A stretch of DNA of 49,440 nucleotides, from contig CACJLA010000007.1 of NCBI GenBank assembly GCA_902594145.1, positions 1-49,440 on the forward strand, written 5' to 3'. A model generated the notes under the pieces. That model searched no databases. It had not been told where the DNA came from and saw only the letters and a list, made by a program, of their open reading frames with translations. Positions 23,613-32,777 of the stretch are shown here, in pieces; the first letter of the stretch is position 1; each line of letters starts with the position of its first letter. The position numbers and the translations under genes are program-made. This DNA is from an uncultured Alphaproteobacteria bacterium (GTDB lineage Bacteria > Pseudomonadota > Alphaproteobacteria > HIMB59).

Positions 23613-25966
23613 TGTTAAAAATTACAGGATATAGCGACAAGTATTCAGCTCACCCTGGTGAGGAGGTAAAATTTTATATTAATGCTGAATACAATGATAG
23701 TTATGAAGTTCAATTAGTCCGCCTCATACACGGTGATACAAATCCTGAAGGCCCAGGATATAAAGAGGCCGAAATAGATGCTAGTTGCAATGGAACCTAT
23801 CAAGGGAAAAACCAAAGAATACATGGTGGATCATATATCATCATGCCTCAACACGATAATTTAAATTTAGAGAGCTTTACGATGCAGGCTTACATTTTCC
23901 CAACTACCCCAGACAAAGGTAGACAAGGAATTTTCACTAAATTTAATGAGGAAGAAAAAAAAGGTTATGGTCTTTTCGTTAATGATGAAGGATGTTTATC
24001 TGTAGAAATTGGTGATGGGTCTCAAGTTGTTACTGTCTCTTCTGAAAAAAAGCTTTTGAGAAAGGTTTGGTATCTAGTCATTGCAACATTTGATGCGCAA
24101 TCAAGGAGATTAACTCTTCACCAAGAACCAAGAGTTACATCTACTAATGGGGGTTTGGGCATGGCTATTTTGAATCCAATCGAAGAAACTTCAGCAATTA
24201 TAGAAACTACTAGCTCAGTTTTACCTGCTGCTAATGATGCTCCTCTTCTACTTGCTGCCACAACTCTCATCAATAGATCAGGTCGACATATTTCTGGCGG
24301 ACATTTCAAAGAAGTAACTTCTCCCATTGAACTACCTGAGCAAACAAAGACTTTTAACGGCAAGATAGATAGACCTAGATTGTCTAATATTGCCTTATCG
24401 AAGGCTGAAATAGAAACACTTGCTTCAAGTTATGATGAATGTAATACGACTGTCAGGTCAACAGTTGTCGGGGCTTGGGATTTTCATGCAAATATTGGTA
24501 AAAGTATTGCCTCAACAAAGATCGTTGATACATCGCCAAATAACCACCATGGATTTATAATTAATATGCCAAACAGAGGTATGACTGGACATAACTGGAC
24601 AGCAGATGAAATGGTTTTCCATCATAAACCTGAAGAGTATGGTGCAATTCATTTTCACGATGACGATATAGACGATGCTAGATGGGATGTAGATTTTACT
24701 CTAAAAGTACCTGAAGGATTAAAAAGTGGAGTTTATGCTGCAAGACTTAGAGTTGATGGAAGAGAGGAATCAGAAAATGAAGATTACATTCCATTTTGTG
24801 TTAAACCTCCCAAAGGAACAGCAACTGCAAAAACTTTATTTCTGTTACCTACTAATAGTTACATGGCTTACTCCAATGATAATCTTGGAACCAACTCTGT
24901 TGTTGCACAATTATTAGCAGGTAAGGTTCCTGTACTAGAGCCTGCAGATTTATATTTAAATGAACACAGAGAATACGGTCTATCAACCTATTCACTTCAC
25001 TCAGATGGACACGGTGTATCTATATCATCGAGGCTCAGACCAATCCTTAATATGAGACCTAAATACAGACATTGGCTCTCTCCATCATTATGGCAACTTA
25101 ATGCTGACTTACATCTTACCGACTGGCTTGAAGAAAAAGGTTTCGATTTCGATGTTCTCACAGATGAGGATTTGGAACACGAGGGCATAAACTTATTAAA
25201 TCGATATAAAGTTGTAATGACAGGAAGTCACCCAGAGTATTCATCTGAAAAATATATGGACGCTTTAGAGTCCTATCAAATGCAGGGCGGTAGATGTTTC
25301 TATTTAGGTTCTGATGGATTTTATTGGATTAGTGAATATCATCCTGACAACCCTAATATTACTGAAGTTCGAAAAGGTGAAGCTGGCACAAGAGCATGGA
25401 CTTCTAACCCAGGCGAATATAACAATGCTTTTGATGGTAAATATGGTGGTATGTGGAGAGCTCGAGGAAGAATACCTTCTAAAGTTTGTGGGTTGACTTT
25501 TACATCTTATGGATTTGATGTTTCCTCATACTACAAAAGAGAGGAAGATAGTTTTAAGCCAGAATGCTCATGGATTTTTGAAGGGATAGGAGCAGATGAG
25601 GTGATTGGTGATTTTGGTTTAGTTGGTGGTGGAGCTGCCGGTTTAGAGCTAGACAGGTACGACTTAGAGTTTGGAACTCCACATAATGCTTATTATTTGG
25701 CTCGTTCACAAGACCACTCTAATATGATGTTGCAAGTAAATGAGGAAATACACTTTGCTGTTCGGGGTTACTATGGTGGTGGTCATGAAAATCCAATGGT
25801 TAGAGCTGATATGATTTACTATAAAACACCTAATAATGGGGCAATGTTTGCACCAGGTTCCTTGGCTTGGTGCGGAAGTCTTTCGCATAATAATTATAAT
25901 AATAATGTCTCTAGAATTATGGAAAATACGCTTAAAGGTTTTTTAAAGGACGGGCCTTTACCTTAA
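23612..25966 (+). CDS. N,N-dimethylformamidase large (beta) subunit-like amidohydrolase
   Basis: A 784-residue protein matching dimethylformamidase large subunits (about 760) along its length: VQLVRLIHGDTNPEGPGYKE near the N-terminus, a laminin G-like lectin domain (about residues 80-270, RQGIFTKFNEEEKKGYGLF), and a C-terminal glutamine-amidotransferase-like domain. The known enzyme uses a mononuclear iron held by two Tyr and one Glu. Candidate equivalents are Y420 (in SYMAYSN), Y460 (in YGLSTY) and E542 (in GSHPEY). The known reaction hydrolyses N,N-dimethylformamide to dimethylamine and formate. The natural substrate in a marine cell may be another formamide or small amide, so the family is clear but the substrate is not. 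Confidence 0.87.
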   Translation: MLKITGYSDKYSAHPGEEVKFYINAEYNDSYEVQLVRLIHGDTNPEGPGYKEAEIDASCNGTYQGKNQRIHGGSYIIMPQHDNLNLESFTMQAYIFPTTPDKGRQGIFTKFNEEEKKGYGLFVNDEGCLSVEIGDGSQVVTVSSEKKLLRKVWYLVIATFDAQSRRLTLHQEPRVTSTNGGLGMAILNPIEETSAIIETTSSVLPAANDAPLLLAATTLINRSGRHISGGHFKEVTSPIELPEQTKTFNGKIDRPRLSNIALSKAEIETLASSYDECNTTVRSTVVGAWDFHANIGKSIASTKIVDTSPNNHHGFIINMPNRGMTGHNWTADEMVFHHKPEEYGAIHFHDDDIDDARWDVDFTLKVPEGLKSGVYAARLRVDGREESENEDYIPFCVKPPKGTATAKTLFLLPTNSYMAYSNDNLGTNSVVAQLLAGKVPVLEPADLYLNEHREYGLSTYSLHSDGHGVSISSRLRPILNMRPKYRHWLSPSLWQLNADLHLTDWLEEKGFDFDVLTDEDLEHEGINLLNRYKVVMTGSHPEYSSEKYMDALESYQMQGGRCFYLGSDGFYWISEYHPDNPNITEVRKGEAGTRAWTSNPGEYNNAFDGKYGGMWRARGRIPSKVCGLTFTSYGFDVSSYYKREEDSFKPECSWIFEGIGADEVIGDFGLVGGGAAGLELDRYDLEFGTPHNAYYLARSQDHSNMMLQVNEEIHFAVRGYYGGGHENPMVRADMIYYKTPNNGAMFAPGSLAWCGSLSHNNYNNNVSRIMENTLKGFLKDGPLP

Positions 25967-25969
25967 ACT

Positions 25970-26329
25970 ATGAAAAAACAAAACATGCAGGAGATCCCAT
26001 GGGGAAAAGAAACACTTGGTGCTCTAGACACTCCATTAAATGAGTTAGAAAAAAAAGCACTTCAAAATTTAGATGTAGATAAATTAAATGATATGGCAGA
26101 GTGCCTCTTTGCTTTAAATAACAGACATTATGGCCCTATTCCTGGGACATATATGGTTATGTGTGTCGAGCCCGGTAAGACCTGGTGTGTTGGGCAGCTC
26201 AGCGCTGATAGAGCAAAACCTTTTGTTCTTTTTCCTGAACTTGTTTTTGACTCAGTTGAAAAAGCTACAAAAGCTGCCGAAGCTCTAAAAGCTGAAAAAG
26301 CTGAGAGCGTACCTTGTAGAAACATCTAA
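25970..26329 (+). CDS. Hypothetical protein in the amidohydrolase operon
   Basis: A 119-residue soluble protein with no signal peptide. It starts 3 bp after the dimethylformamidase gene. The middle has RHYGPIPGTYMVMCVEPGKTWCVGQL, with two Cys, and the C-terminus is an Ala/Lys/Glu helix (KATKAAEALKAEKAE) ending in PCRNI. No family recognised. Its tight place between the amidohydrolase and the cupin suggests an accessory role in the same pathway. Confidence 0.65.
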   Translation: MKKQNMQEIPWGKETLGALDTPLNELEKKALQNLDVDKLNDMAECLFALNNRHYGPIPGTYMVMCVEPGKTWCVGQLSADRAKPFVLFPELVFDSVEKATKAAEALKAEKAESVPCRNI

Positions 26330-26333
26330 CGAC

Positions 26334-26609
26334 ATGGCTAAAGCCAATGTCATGATAGATAACAACAAAACTAGAGTCACAGAATGGTCTTTTGAAGTTG
26401 GGGACTCAACTGGTCAGCACATTCATGAATACGATTATGTAGTAGTGCCCTTATTAGATGGGGAGCTTAAAATTGTCAATCATGATGGAGAGGAAACGAT
26501 TTCGAAACTAGCTAAAGGTGGATCTTATTTTAGAGAAAAGGGAATTAACCATAATGTATATAATAACAATGATTTTATTTATAAATTTATTGAGATAGAA
26601 TTTAAGTAG
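26334..26609 (+). CDS. Small single-domain cupin
   Basis: A 91-residue cupin. Motif 1 is visible as GQHIHEYDYVVVPLLDGEL, with the His-x-His and Glu metal ligands, and motif 2 as GGSYFREKGINHNVYN, with the last His ligand. Such mini cupins bind a metal and act as sensors, isomerases or dioxygenase-like enzymes. It is 4 bp downstream of the unknown 119-residue gene and directly abuts the metallo-hydrolase gene. Confidence 0.78.
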   Translation: MAKANVMIDNNKTRVTEWSFEVGDSTGQHIHEYDYVVVPLLDGELKIVNHDGEETISKLAKGGSYFREKGINHNVYNNNDFIYKFIEIEFK

Positions 26610-27563
26610 ATGGAAAAAAAATTAAGCGCAAGTTACAAAAAATCTGATTTAGATCAATTTGATAAAATTATTACAAATAAACAAACTGATCAAAAAGTTA
26701 AAGAATATTCCATTAAAGAAGCAATTGAAGACTCAAAAAAAGAATATAGCCACTTAACCAACTCTCAAGTCTCTACAGACATGAGGCTCTATATGTTTCA
26801 GACTGGAACACTAAAAACTAAAATGAAATATATTAAAATGAACCAATCTAATGAGGATTTTGAAATTCCAGTCCCATGGTTTTTGATAAGGCATCCAAAA
26901 GGTGATGTGGTAATTGATGGGGGAAATGCAAAAGAAGTCAGTGAAGACAAATATGCTCATTGGGGTTCCGTTGTAGCTGCATACGATCCAATAATGGGAA
27001 AAACTGAAAATTGCATTGATCAGCTTAATTCCATTGGAGTTAATCCAGCAGGCATCAGATATGTTTTGCATTCTCACCTTCACCTTGATCACTCAGGCGG
27101 TGTTGGAAGATTTCCTAATGCAACACACTTAGTTCAACAAAAGGAGTATGATTATGCTTTTAATCCAGATTGGTTCTCTAAACCTGCTTACATCAGAAAA
27201 GATTTTGATAAACCTGGAATTAATTGGAAATTTTTAAGAGATAGAAATGATGATTTTTTTGATTTATATGGCGATGGATCAATTATAGTAATCTTTACTC
27301 CAGGGCATGCACCGGGCCATCAGTCTTTTTTAGTAAATTTACCAAACTCTGGTTACGTGTTGCTAACGATTGATGCAGCTTACACTATGGATCATTGGAA
27401 CAATTTAACACTACCTGGTCTTGTTTGTTCAGCTGTAGACGTTGTTGAGTCAGTAAAGAAACTTAAAAAAGTTGCAAAAGACAAAAATGCTACAGTTGTC
27501 ACTGGGCACGATCCTCATGCATGGCAAGATTTTAAAAAAGCACCAATGTTTTATTATGATTAA
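26610..27563 (+). CDS. Metallo-beta-lactamase-fold hydrolase, lactonase-like (AttM/AiiA type)
   Basis: A 317-residue hydrolase. The zinc motif [11 protein letters not shown] gives HxHxDH near residues 154-159. Further ligands are in [11 protein letters not shown] and LTIDAAY, and a C-terminal [10 protein letters not shown] supplies the last His. This arrangement is that of the N-acyl-homoserine-lactonase group, which opens lactone rings. It has a roughly 55-residue hydrophilic N-terminal extension before the core. The stop overlaps the next ATG by one base. In this operon a lactone or cyclic-amide substrate fits better than quorum quenching, but that is inference. Confidence 0.85.
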   Translation: MEKKLSASYKKSDLDQFDKIITNKQTDQKVKEYSIKEAIEDSKKEYSHLTNSQVSTDMRLYMFQTGTLKTKMKYIKMNQSNEDFEIPVPWFLIRHPKGDVVIDGGNAKEVSEDKYAHWGSVVAAYDPIMGKTENCIDQLNSIGVNPAGIRYVLHSHLHLDHSGGVGRFPNATHLVQQKEYDYAFNPDWFSKPAYIRKDFDKPGINWKFLRDRNDDFFDLYGDGSIIVIFTPGHAPGHQSFLVNLPNSGYVLLTIDAAYTMDHWNNLTLPGLVCSAVDVVESVKKLKKVAKDKNATVVTGHDPHAWQDFKKAPMFYYD

Positions 27564-28870
27564 TGTCTGACTATTTTCAAGATATACATCCAATTAAATT
27601 CGAAGGCAAAGACTCAAAAAACCCTCTTGCCTTTAAATATTACCAAGCAGATAGAAAGATTTTAGGAAAAACTCTTGAAGACCACCTACGTATGGCAGTA
27701 TGTTACTGGCATACATTTAACTGGCCGGGGGGAGATCCTTTTGGAGGCCAGACTTTTCTTCGTCCATGGTTGGAGTCCGGGGATAAATTAGAGCAAGCAA
27801 AAGATAAACTAAATAATGCTTTTAGTTTTTTTGAAAAATTAGGAATTCCTTTTTTTTGTTTTCACGATGTCGACGTAGCTCCTGAAGGAGATAATTTTTC
27901 AGAAACAGAGAAGTTACAAAAAACCATAGTTGATGAAATTTCAAAAAAATTAGAAACTAGTAAGGTTAAACTTCTTTGGGGAACTGCTAATCTTTTTAGT
28001 CATCGAAGGTATATGTCAGGAGCTGCTACTAATCCTGATCCTGAAGTTTTTCAATATGCTGCTGCTCAAGTAAAGATGTGTCTAGAAAATACTCAATTCC
28101 TTGGAGGCCAAAACTATGTTTTGTGGGGAGGTAGAGAGGGTTATGAAACAATTCTCAATACGAATATGAAACAAGAATACGATCAGTTGGGTAGATTTTT
28201 GAATATGGTAGCTGAACATAAGCATAAAATTGGTTTTAAAGGTTTACTTTTGATTGAACCTAAACCTCATGAACCAACTAAACACCAGTATGATTTTGAC
28301 TCTGCAAATGTTTTTGCATTTCTCCAAAAATACGGTCTGGAGAAAGAATTCAAACTAAATATTGAGCAAAATCACGCTATTTTGGCAAAACACTCATTTG
28401 AACATGAAATAGCCTACGCTATTTCCAATAATATTTTCGGAAGTATTGATATTAATAGAGGTGATTATTTAGTTGGATGGGATACTGATCAATTCCCAAA
28501 CAATGTTGAAGAACTTGTTTTGCCTTTTTATTATATTTTTAAAAATGGAGGTTTTTCATCAGGGGGACTTAACATGGACGCCAAGATTAGAAGACAATCC
28601 ATTGACCCAGAGGATCTCTTTTATGCTCACATTGGCTCCATGGATACGTGTGCTAGAACACTTATCGCTGTTGAGAATATGATAAACGATGGAAGCTATG
28701 AAACTTTTTTAAAACAAAGATATGATTCTTGGAATGTTAATTCTGAGCTGATGAATAAATTATCATTAGAGGATATTCATAATAAAGTTATTGAGGAAAA
28801 TATTAATCCAGATCCTAAATCTGGTAGACAAGAATATCTTGAAAATCTAATCAACTCATTTGTTGAGTAA
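27563..28870 (+). CDS. xylA: Xylose isomerase
   Basis: A 435-residue class II xylose isomerase converting D-xylose to D-xylulose (or glucose to fructose). Catalytic His and Asp are in [13 protein letters not shown], the [14 protein letters not shown] loop and [13 protein letters not shown]-like segment (here [12 protein letters not shown]) are present, and metal ligands are in [18 protein letters not shown]. Length matches the family. The start overlaps the previous stop by one base, placing it in the same transcript as the amide-related genes. No xylulokinase lies in the window. Confidence 0.95.
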   Translation: MSDYFQDIHPIKFEGKDSKNPLAFKYYQADRKILGKTLEDHLRMAVCYWHTFNWPGGDPFGGQTFLRPWLESGDKLEQAKDKLNNAFSFFEKLGIPFFCFHDVDVAPEGDNFSETEKLQKTIVDEISKKLETSKVKLLWGTANLFSHRRYMSGAATNPDPEVFQYAAAQVKMCLENTQFLGGQNYVLWGGREGYETILNTNMKQEYDQLGRFLNMVAEHKHKIGFKGLLLIEPKPHEPTKHQYDFDSANVFAFLQKYGLEKEFKLNIEQNHAILAKHSFEHEIAYAISNNIFGSIDINRGDYLVGWDTDQFPNNVEELVLPFYYIFKNGGFSSGGLNMDAKIRRQSIDPEDLFYAHIGSMDTCARTLIAVENMINDGSYETFLKQRYDSWNVNSELMNKLSLEDIHNKVIEENINPDPKSGRQEYLENLINSFVE

Positions 28871-28874
28871 ATCT

Positions 28875-29480
28875 ATGAAAGTAAATAAATTTTTGTTTGA
28901 CTTGGGAAATGTTTTTTTTGACTGGAGCCCACACCATGTTTTTAAAAAAATAATACTTGATGATAATAAATTTAATCATTTCATTAATGAAATAGCATTT
29001 CCTCATCTTGATACGAGGTGTGATGCTGGTGTAAAAATACAAATTGCTGTTTCCGAGGCTGTTCAAAAGTTTCCAGACTACGAGAAAGAAATAAAACTCT
29101 ATTATCCAAATCATAGAAATATGGTTAATGGTTCCTATCAAGATACTATTGATATATTTAAAAAGATTAAATCCCTAGGGTATCCATGTTATGTTTTGTC
29201 TAATTGGTCAGATGAAACCTATGAGGGGATGGAAGACCAGTATCCTTTTTTAAAAGAATTTGATGGTAAAATTATTTCAGGAAGAGAATTCTTAGTAAAG
29301 CCTGACCCAAAAATATACGAACTAGCTATTTCAAGGTTTGATTTAGTCAGTACGGAAACTCTTTTTATAGATGATCGAGAAGAAAATATTGAAGCTGCAA
29401 AAGAATTAGGTTTTCAAACAATTCATTTAACAGATCCATCTTTAATAAAATCAGAAATCAGTAAATATTTATTTGTTTAA
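28875..29480 (+). CDS. HAD-superfamily hydrolase (phosphatase, YihX-like)
   Basis: A 201-residue HAD subfamily IA protein. Motif I is FLFDLGNVFFDW (nucleophile Asp about residue 8), motif II Ser/Asn is in YVLSNWSDE, motif III Lys in FLVKPDPKIYE, and motif IV in LFIDDREENIEAA. The pattern resembles YihX, a glucose-1-phosphate phosphatase, and related sugar phosphatases. I place the start at ATG 28875, 4 bp after xylA; upstream TTG codons would overlap xylA for no gain. It probably removes phosphate from a sugar phosphate, and its link with xylA is positional. Confidence 0.85.
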   Translation: MKVNKFLFDLGNVFFDWSPHHVFKKIILDDNKFNHFINEIAFPHLDTRCDAGVKIQIAVSEAVQKFPDYEKEIKLYYPNHRNMVNGSYQDTIDIFKKIKSLGYPCYVLSNWSDETYEGMEDQYPFLKEFDGKIISGREFLVKPDPKIYELAISRFDLVSTETLFIDDREENIEAAKELGFQTIHLTDPSLIKSEISKYLFV

Positions 29481-30426
29481 ATTAGATAATAAAATCGGGC
29501 TTGGTTTAGCCTCTTTAGGCAGGCCTGGTTACATTAATATAGGTCACGATGGCGATCTTGGACCCAATAAAACGAGAGAAAAAATGCAATCACACTGCCA
29601 CGATGTATTAGACTATGCCTACAGCAATGGAATAAAATATTTTGATGTAGCAAGAGTGTACGGAGAGTCCGAACAATTTTTATCAAACTGGATCAGAAAA
29701 CAATTACAGTTTGATGGATTTGTTGGCTCCAAATGGGGCTATGAATATCTAGCTAATTGGGAGGTAGATGCTAAAACCCATGAGAGAAAAGACCACTCTT
29801 TAAATTTTTTAAAAGAACAATGGATTGAAACAAGATTAAATTTGGGAAAAAGCATAGATCTATATCAAATTCATTCTGTGACAAGCGACAGTCCTGTTTT
29901 AGACGACCCTGTGGTATTAAAAGAACTTGAGGAGATGAAAAAAAAAGGAATTGAGATAGGAATTTCTACTAGTGGACCAGATCAGGAAAAAACAATAGAA
30001 AAATTTTTGGAAATTAATGAAAAGACTAAATTATTCTCTTTTCTTCAAACAACTATTAATATTTTTGACCAATCTTGTGTAGCAATTTTAAAAAATGCCT
30101 CAGAAAAAAGGATTAATATTATAGCGAAAGAAATTTTCTCAAATGGAAGACTTACTAATGCTAATAAAAAATTTCATCAAAATGAATTAATTGAATTAGT
30201 CTCTATAGCAAAGAGTATTAATTTAAATTTAGAAGAATTATCTTATTTGTGGGTCTATCAATTACCATTTATTAAAATCTGTCTTACTGGTGCCTCTACA
30301 ATCACTCAGCTTGATACAAACTTAAAATGTATTAAAAAAAAAGAAGTAGAAATTCCATCTTTAAAGTCTTTTGCTCTGTCTACAGATGATTACTGGTCAA
30401 CTCGAAAATTATTAAATTGGAACTAA
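29473..30426 (+). CDS. Aldo/keto reductase family protein
   Basis: A 317-residue (beta/alpha)8 aldo/keto reductase. It shows KIGLGLASLGRPG at the start, the catalytic region GIKYFDVARVYGESEQFLSNW (Asp and Tyr of the tetrad), GFVGSKWGYEY (Lys) and DLYQIHSV (His), and a C-terminal cofactor-binding part. The start is TTG at 29473, overlapping the HAD gene by 8 bp; the next ATG would cut off strand 1, so TTG is preferred. It ends one base before the convergent gene's stop, so two operons meet head to head here without a gap. Confidence 0.85.
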   Translation: MFKLDNKIGLGLASLGRPGYINIGHDGDLGPNKTREKMQSHCHDVLDYAYSNGIKYFDVARVYGESEQFLSNWIRKQLQFDGFVGSKWGYEYLANWEVDAKTHERKDHSLNFLKEQWIETRLNLGKSIDLYQIHSVTSDSPVLDDPVVLKELEEMKKKGIEIGISTSGPDQEKTIEKFLEINEKTKLFSFLQTTINIFDQSCVAILKNASEKRINIIAKEIFSNGRLTNANKKFHQNELIELVSIAKSINLNLEELSYLWVYQLPFIKICLTGASTITQLDTNLKCIKKKEVEIPSLKSFALSTDDYWSTRKLLNWN

Positions 30427-31581
30427 CTAAAAATTTACCCAGCTTGAATTTGACGAGCTGGATGCGATGGATCTCTCTATAAATTTAATACCCTCAAGAC
30501 CATCCTCTACGCTAGGGAATTGATGATTATCAGGGTTAAATGTACCATTTTTTTTATCTATTAAGGCGTTCGCAACATCTGTATAGATATTAGCAAATCC
30601 TTCTAGATATCCTTCAGGATGCCCGGGAGGAATACGAGTTACTTCGTTAGATACATTGAGTGCTCCTGCTCCGCCTCTTGTAATTTTTTGTTTAGGTTCC
30701 CCATATTTTGTAAAGTAAAGATAGTTAGGATCTTCCTGACACCACTCAAGTCCTGCTTGTTCACCATAAATTCTAATTTGCAAATGATTTTCATTTCCTG
30801 GTGCTATTTGAGAAGACCATATTGTTCCTTTAGCACCCTCTTTAAAACGAAGAGAAATTTGTGCGTTATCATCTAAATTTCTTCCAGGAACGAAAGATGT
30901 TAGTTCAGCAGAGATCTGTTGCGTATCAAGACCAGTGACATATCTAATTAAGTTATAAGCATGAGTGCCTATATCACCAATGCATCCTCCAGCCCCTGAT
31001 TGATTGGGGTCAGTTCTCCAAGATGCTTGTTTGTTTCCCCCATCATTTATTTTATTTTCTAGATCTTCTGTTAACCAATCTTGAGCATACTCAGCTTGAA
31101 TAACTCTAATTTTTCCAAGATCTCCGTTATGACATAATGCTCTGGCATTGCGTATCATTGGGTAACCAGTGTAATTGTGAGTCAGAGCAAATAAGACATC
31201 ATTATGTTGTTTGCTTTGAACAAGCTCCTCACATTGTCTAAGGTTCATCGCTAGTGGCTTGTCACAAATAACGTTAAATCCTTTGTTCATGAAAGCCATA
31301 GCAATAGGGTGATGCATATGATTAGGAGTAACGATGGCAACGGCATCAATTTTATCCTCTCTAGAACTCTCTGCCTCAATCATTTCATTGAAATTTTTAT
31401 AATTCCTGTCTTCATCAATTCCAATTTCTTGACCAGAAGTGATAGCTTTTTCTGCATTTGAGGAAAATGCTCCAGCTAAAAGTTCATATCTATCATCAAT
31501 TCTCGAAGCAATTCTGTGAACAGCCCCAATGAAGGCTCCTTGACCACCACCAACCATTCCAAGCCTAATTTTTTGAGGCAT
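30427..31581 (-). CDS. Gfo/Idh/MocA-family oxidoreductase
   Basis: A 384-residue NAD(P)-dependent sugar or polyol dehydrogenase. The Rossmann motif is GMVGGGQGAFIGAVH at the N-terminus. AIVTPNHMHHPIA and the catalytic-lysine motif ICDKPLA are followed by the GGCIGDIGTHAYNLIRY segment with the conserved Asp and His of this family. It lies 2 bp downstream of a TIM-barrel isomerase gene. Such pairs are typical of oxidation and isomerisation of inositols, rare sugars and polyols. Substrate not determinable. Confidence 0.9.
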   Translation of the reverse strand: MPQKIRLGMVGGGQGAFIGAVHRIASRIDDRYELLAGAFSSNAEKAITSGQEIGIDEDRNYKNFNEMIEAESSREDKIDAVAIVTPNHMHHPIAMAFMNKGFNVICDKPLAMNLRQCEELVQSKQHNDVLFALTHNYTGYPMIRNARALCHNGDLGKIRVIQAEYAQDWLTEDLENKINDGGNKQASWRTDPNQSGAGGCIGDIGTHAYNLIRYVTGLDTQQISAELTSFVPGRNLDDNAQISLRFKEGAKGTIWSSQIAPGNENHLQIRIYGEQAGLEWCQEDPNYLYFTKYGEPKQKITRGGAGALNVSNEVTRIPPGHPEGYLEGFANIYTDVANALIDKKNGTFNPDNHQFPSVEDGLEGIKFIERSIASSSSNSSWVNF

Positions 31582-31583
31582 TT

Positions 31584-32639
31584 TTATTCAATTCCTAACA
31601 TTTTTTTGTTAGCTTTCTCATCTGTTCCTGAGTCAGCAAAGTCATCAAATGCTTTTTCGGTCACTCTAATCATATGATTTTTAATAAATTGAGATCCCTC
31701 TCTAGCACCATCCTCTGGATGTTTGAGAGCGCATTCCCACTCTAAAACAGCCCACCCATCAAACCCGTAGGTGGTTAATTTTGAAAAAATAGATTTAAAA
31801 TCTACCTGTCCATCTCCTAATGATCTAAAGCGACCCGCTCGATTTTTCCATGGTTGAAAACCACTGTAAACACCTTGCCTTCCAGTGGGGTTTAGTTCAG
31901 CATCTTTGACATGAAACATTTTTATTTTCTCGTGATAAATGTCTATATTTTGTAAATAGTCTAAATGTTGAAGTACGTAATGACTAGGATCATACAACAT
32001 ATTACATCGCTTATGATTTCCAACGCGTTCTAAAAACATTTCAAATGTAATGCCATCATGTAAATCTTCACAAGGATGAATTTCATAACACAAGTTAATT
32101 CCACACTCATCAAACTGATCAAGTATTGGCTTCCATCTACTCGCAAGTTCATTAAACGCAGTATCAATTAATCCAGCAGGTCGTTGAGGCCATGGATAGA
32201 CATAAGGCCAAGCTAAAGAGCCTGAAAATGTTACGTGATCAGTCAGTCCCAAATTTTTAGAGGCTTTGGCAGCCATCATGAGTTGCTCGACCGCCCATTT
32301 TTGTCTTTCTAGGGGGTTTCCTCTAACTTCAGAGGCAGCAAACCCGTCAAAAACAGTATCATATGCAGGGTGGACAGCCACGAGCTGGCCTTGAAGATGT
32401 GTAGATAATTCAGTCAAAGATAAGTTATGACTTGATAAGATACCTTTTACTTCATCACAGTAATCTTTACTTTCTGAGGCTCTTTTTAAATCAAATAATT
32501 TGTTATCCCAGCTAGGTATTTGTACCCCAATATAACCTAAATCATTAGCCCACTTAGAAATATTTTCTAAATTGTTAAATGGTGCTTCTTCTCCCGCAAA
32601 TTGAGCTAAAAATATAGCTGGACCCTTAATTCCTGTCAT
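31584..32639 (-). CDS. Sugar phosphate isomerase/epimerase-type TIM-barrel protein
   Basis: A 351-residue xylose-isomerase-like TIM barrel (AP_endonuc_2 fold). Visible elements are LGYIGVQIPSWD near the N-terminus, LSLTELSTHLQGQ, the metal-binding CYEIHPCEDLHDG and MLYDPSHYVLQHLD, KMFHVKDAELNP and AVLEWECA near the end. The frame is open upstream to 32702, but a GGGGGGAT ribosome-binding site about 8 bases before ATG 32639 and an inverted repeat at 32701-32722 argue for the shorter start (MTGIKGPAIF). It is the first gene of the leftward arm opposite the binding-protein gene. IolE/IolI-like or ketose epimerase activity is likely. Confidence 0.85.
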   Translation of the reverse strand: MTGIKGPAIFLAQFAGEEAPFNNLENISKWANDLGYIGVQIPSWDNKLFDLKRASESKDYCDEVKGILSSHNLSLTELSTHLQGQLVAVHPAYDTVFDGFAASEVRGNPLERQKWAVEQLMMAAKASKNLGLTDHVTFSGSLAWPYVYPWPQRPAGLIDTAFNELASRWKPILDQFDECGINLCYEIHPCEDLHDGITFEMFLERVGNHKRCNMLYDPSHYVLQHLDYLQNIDIYHEKIKMFHVKDAELNPTGRQGVYSGFQPWKNRAGRFRSLGDGQVDFKSIFSKLTTYGFDGWAVLEWECALKHPEDGAREGSQFIKNHMIRVTEKAFDDFADSGTDEKANKKMLGIE

Positions 32640-32700
32640 ACGCCTATCCCCCCTAGTCATATTATTACAGTATCTTGATTTTTCAAACAGCTTAAAACTC

Positions 32701-32743
32701 ATGATAAATCAACATTTATCATTAATAAAAAAACTTGTATAAT
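32701..32743. promoter_or_regulatory. Inverted-repeat operator and promoter of the polyol transport operon
   Basis: A 9-bp inverted repeat, ATGATAAAT-CAAC-ATTTATCAT, at 32701-32722 lies between the divergent isomerase and binding-protein genes. A TATAAT -10 box follows at 32738-32743 on the plus strand, so the repeat would overlap the -35 region. Its symmetry and place fit a repressor site controlling both directions. No regulator gene is nearby. Confidence 0.5.
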
Positions 32744-32777
32744 TTAGAATTAGTTATTGAACTGAGGAGGAAATAAC

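Noticed and set aside
24118-24363. An 81-residue frame opposite the dimethylformamidase large subunit
   Set aside because: Antisense shadow of a conserved coding region; no start signal and no family.
26610-27563. Quorum-quenching role for the lactonase-like enzyme
   Set aside because: The fold fits, but no quorum-sensing genes are present and the operon context is catabolic.
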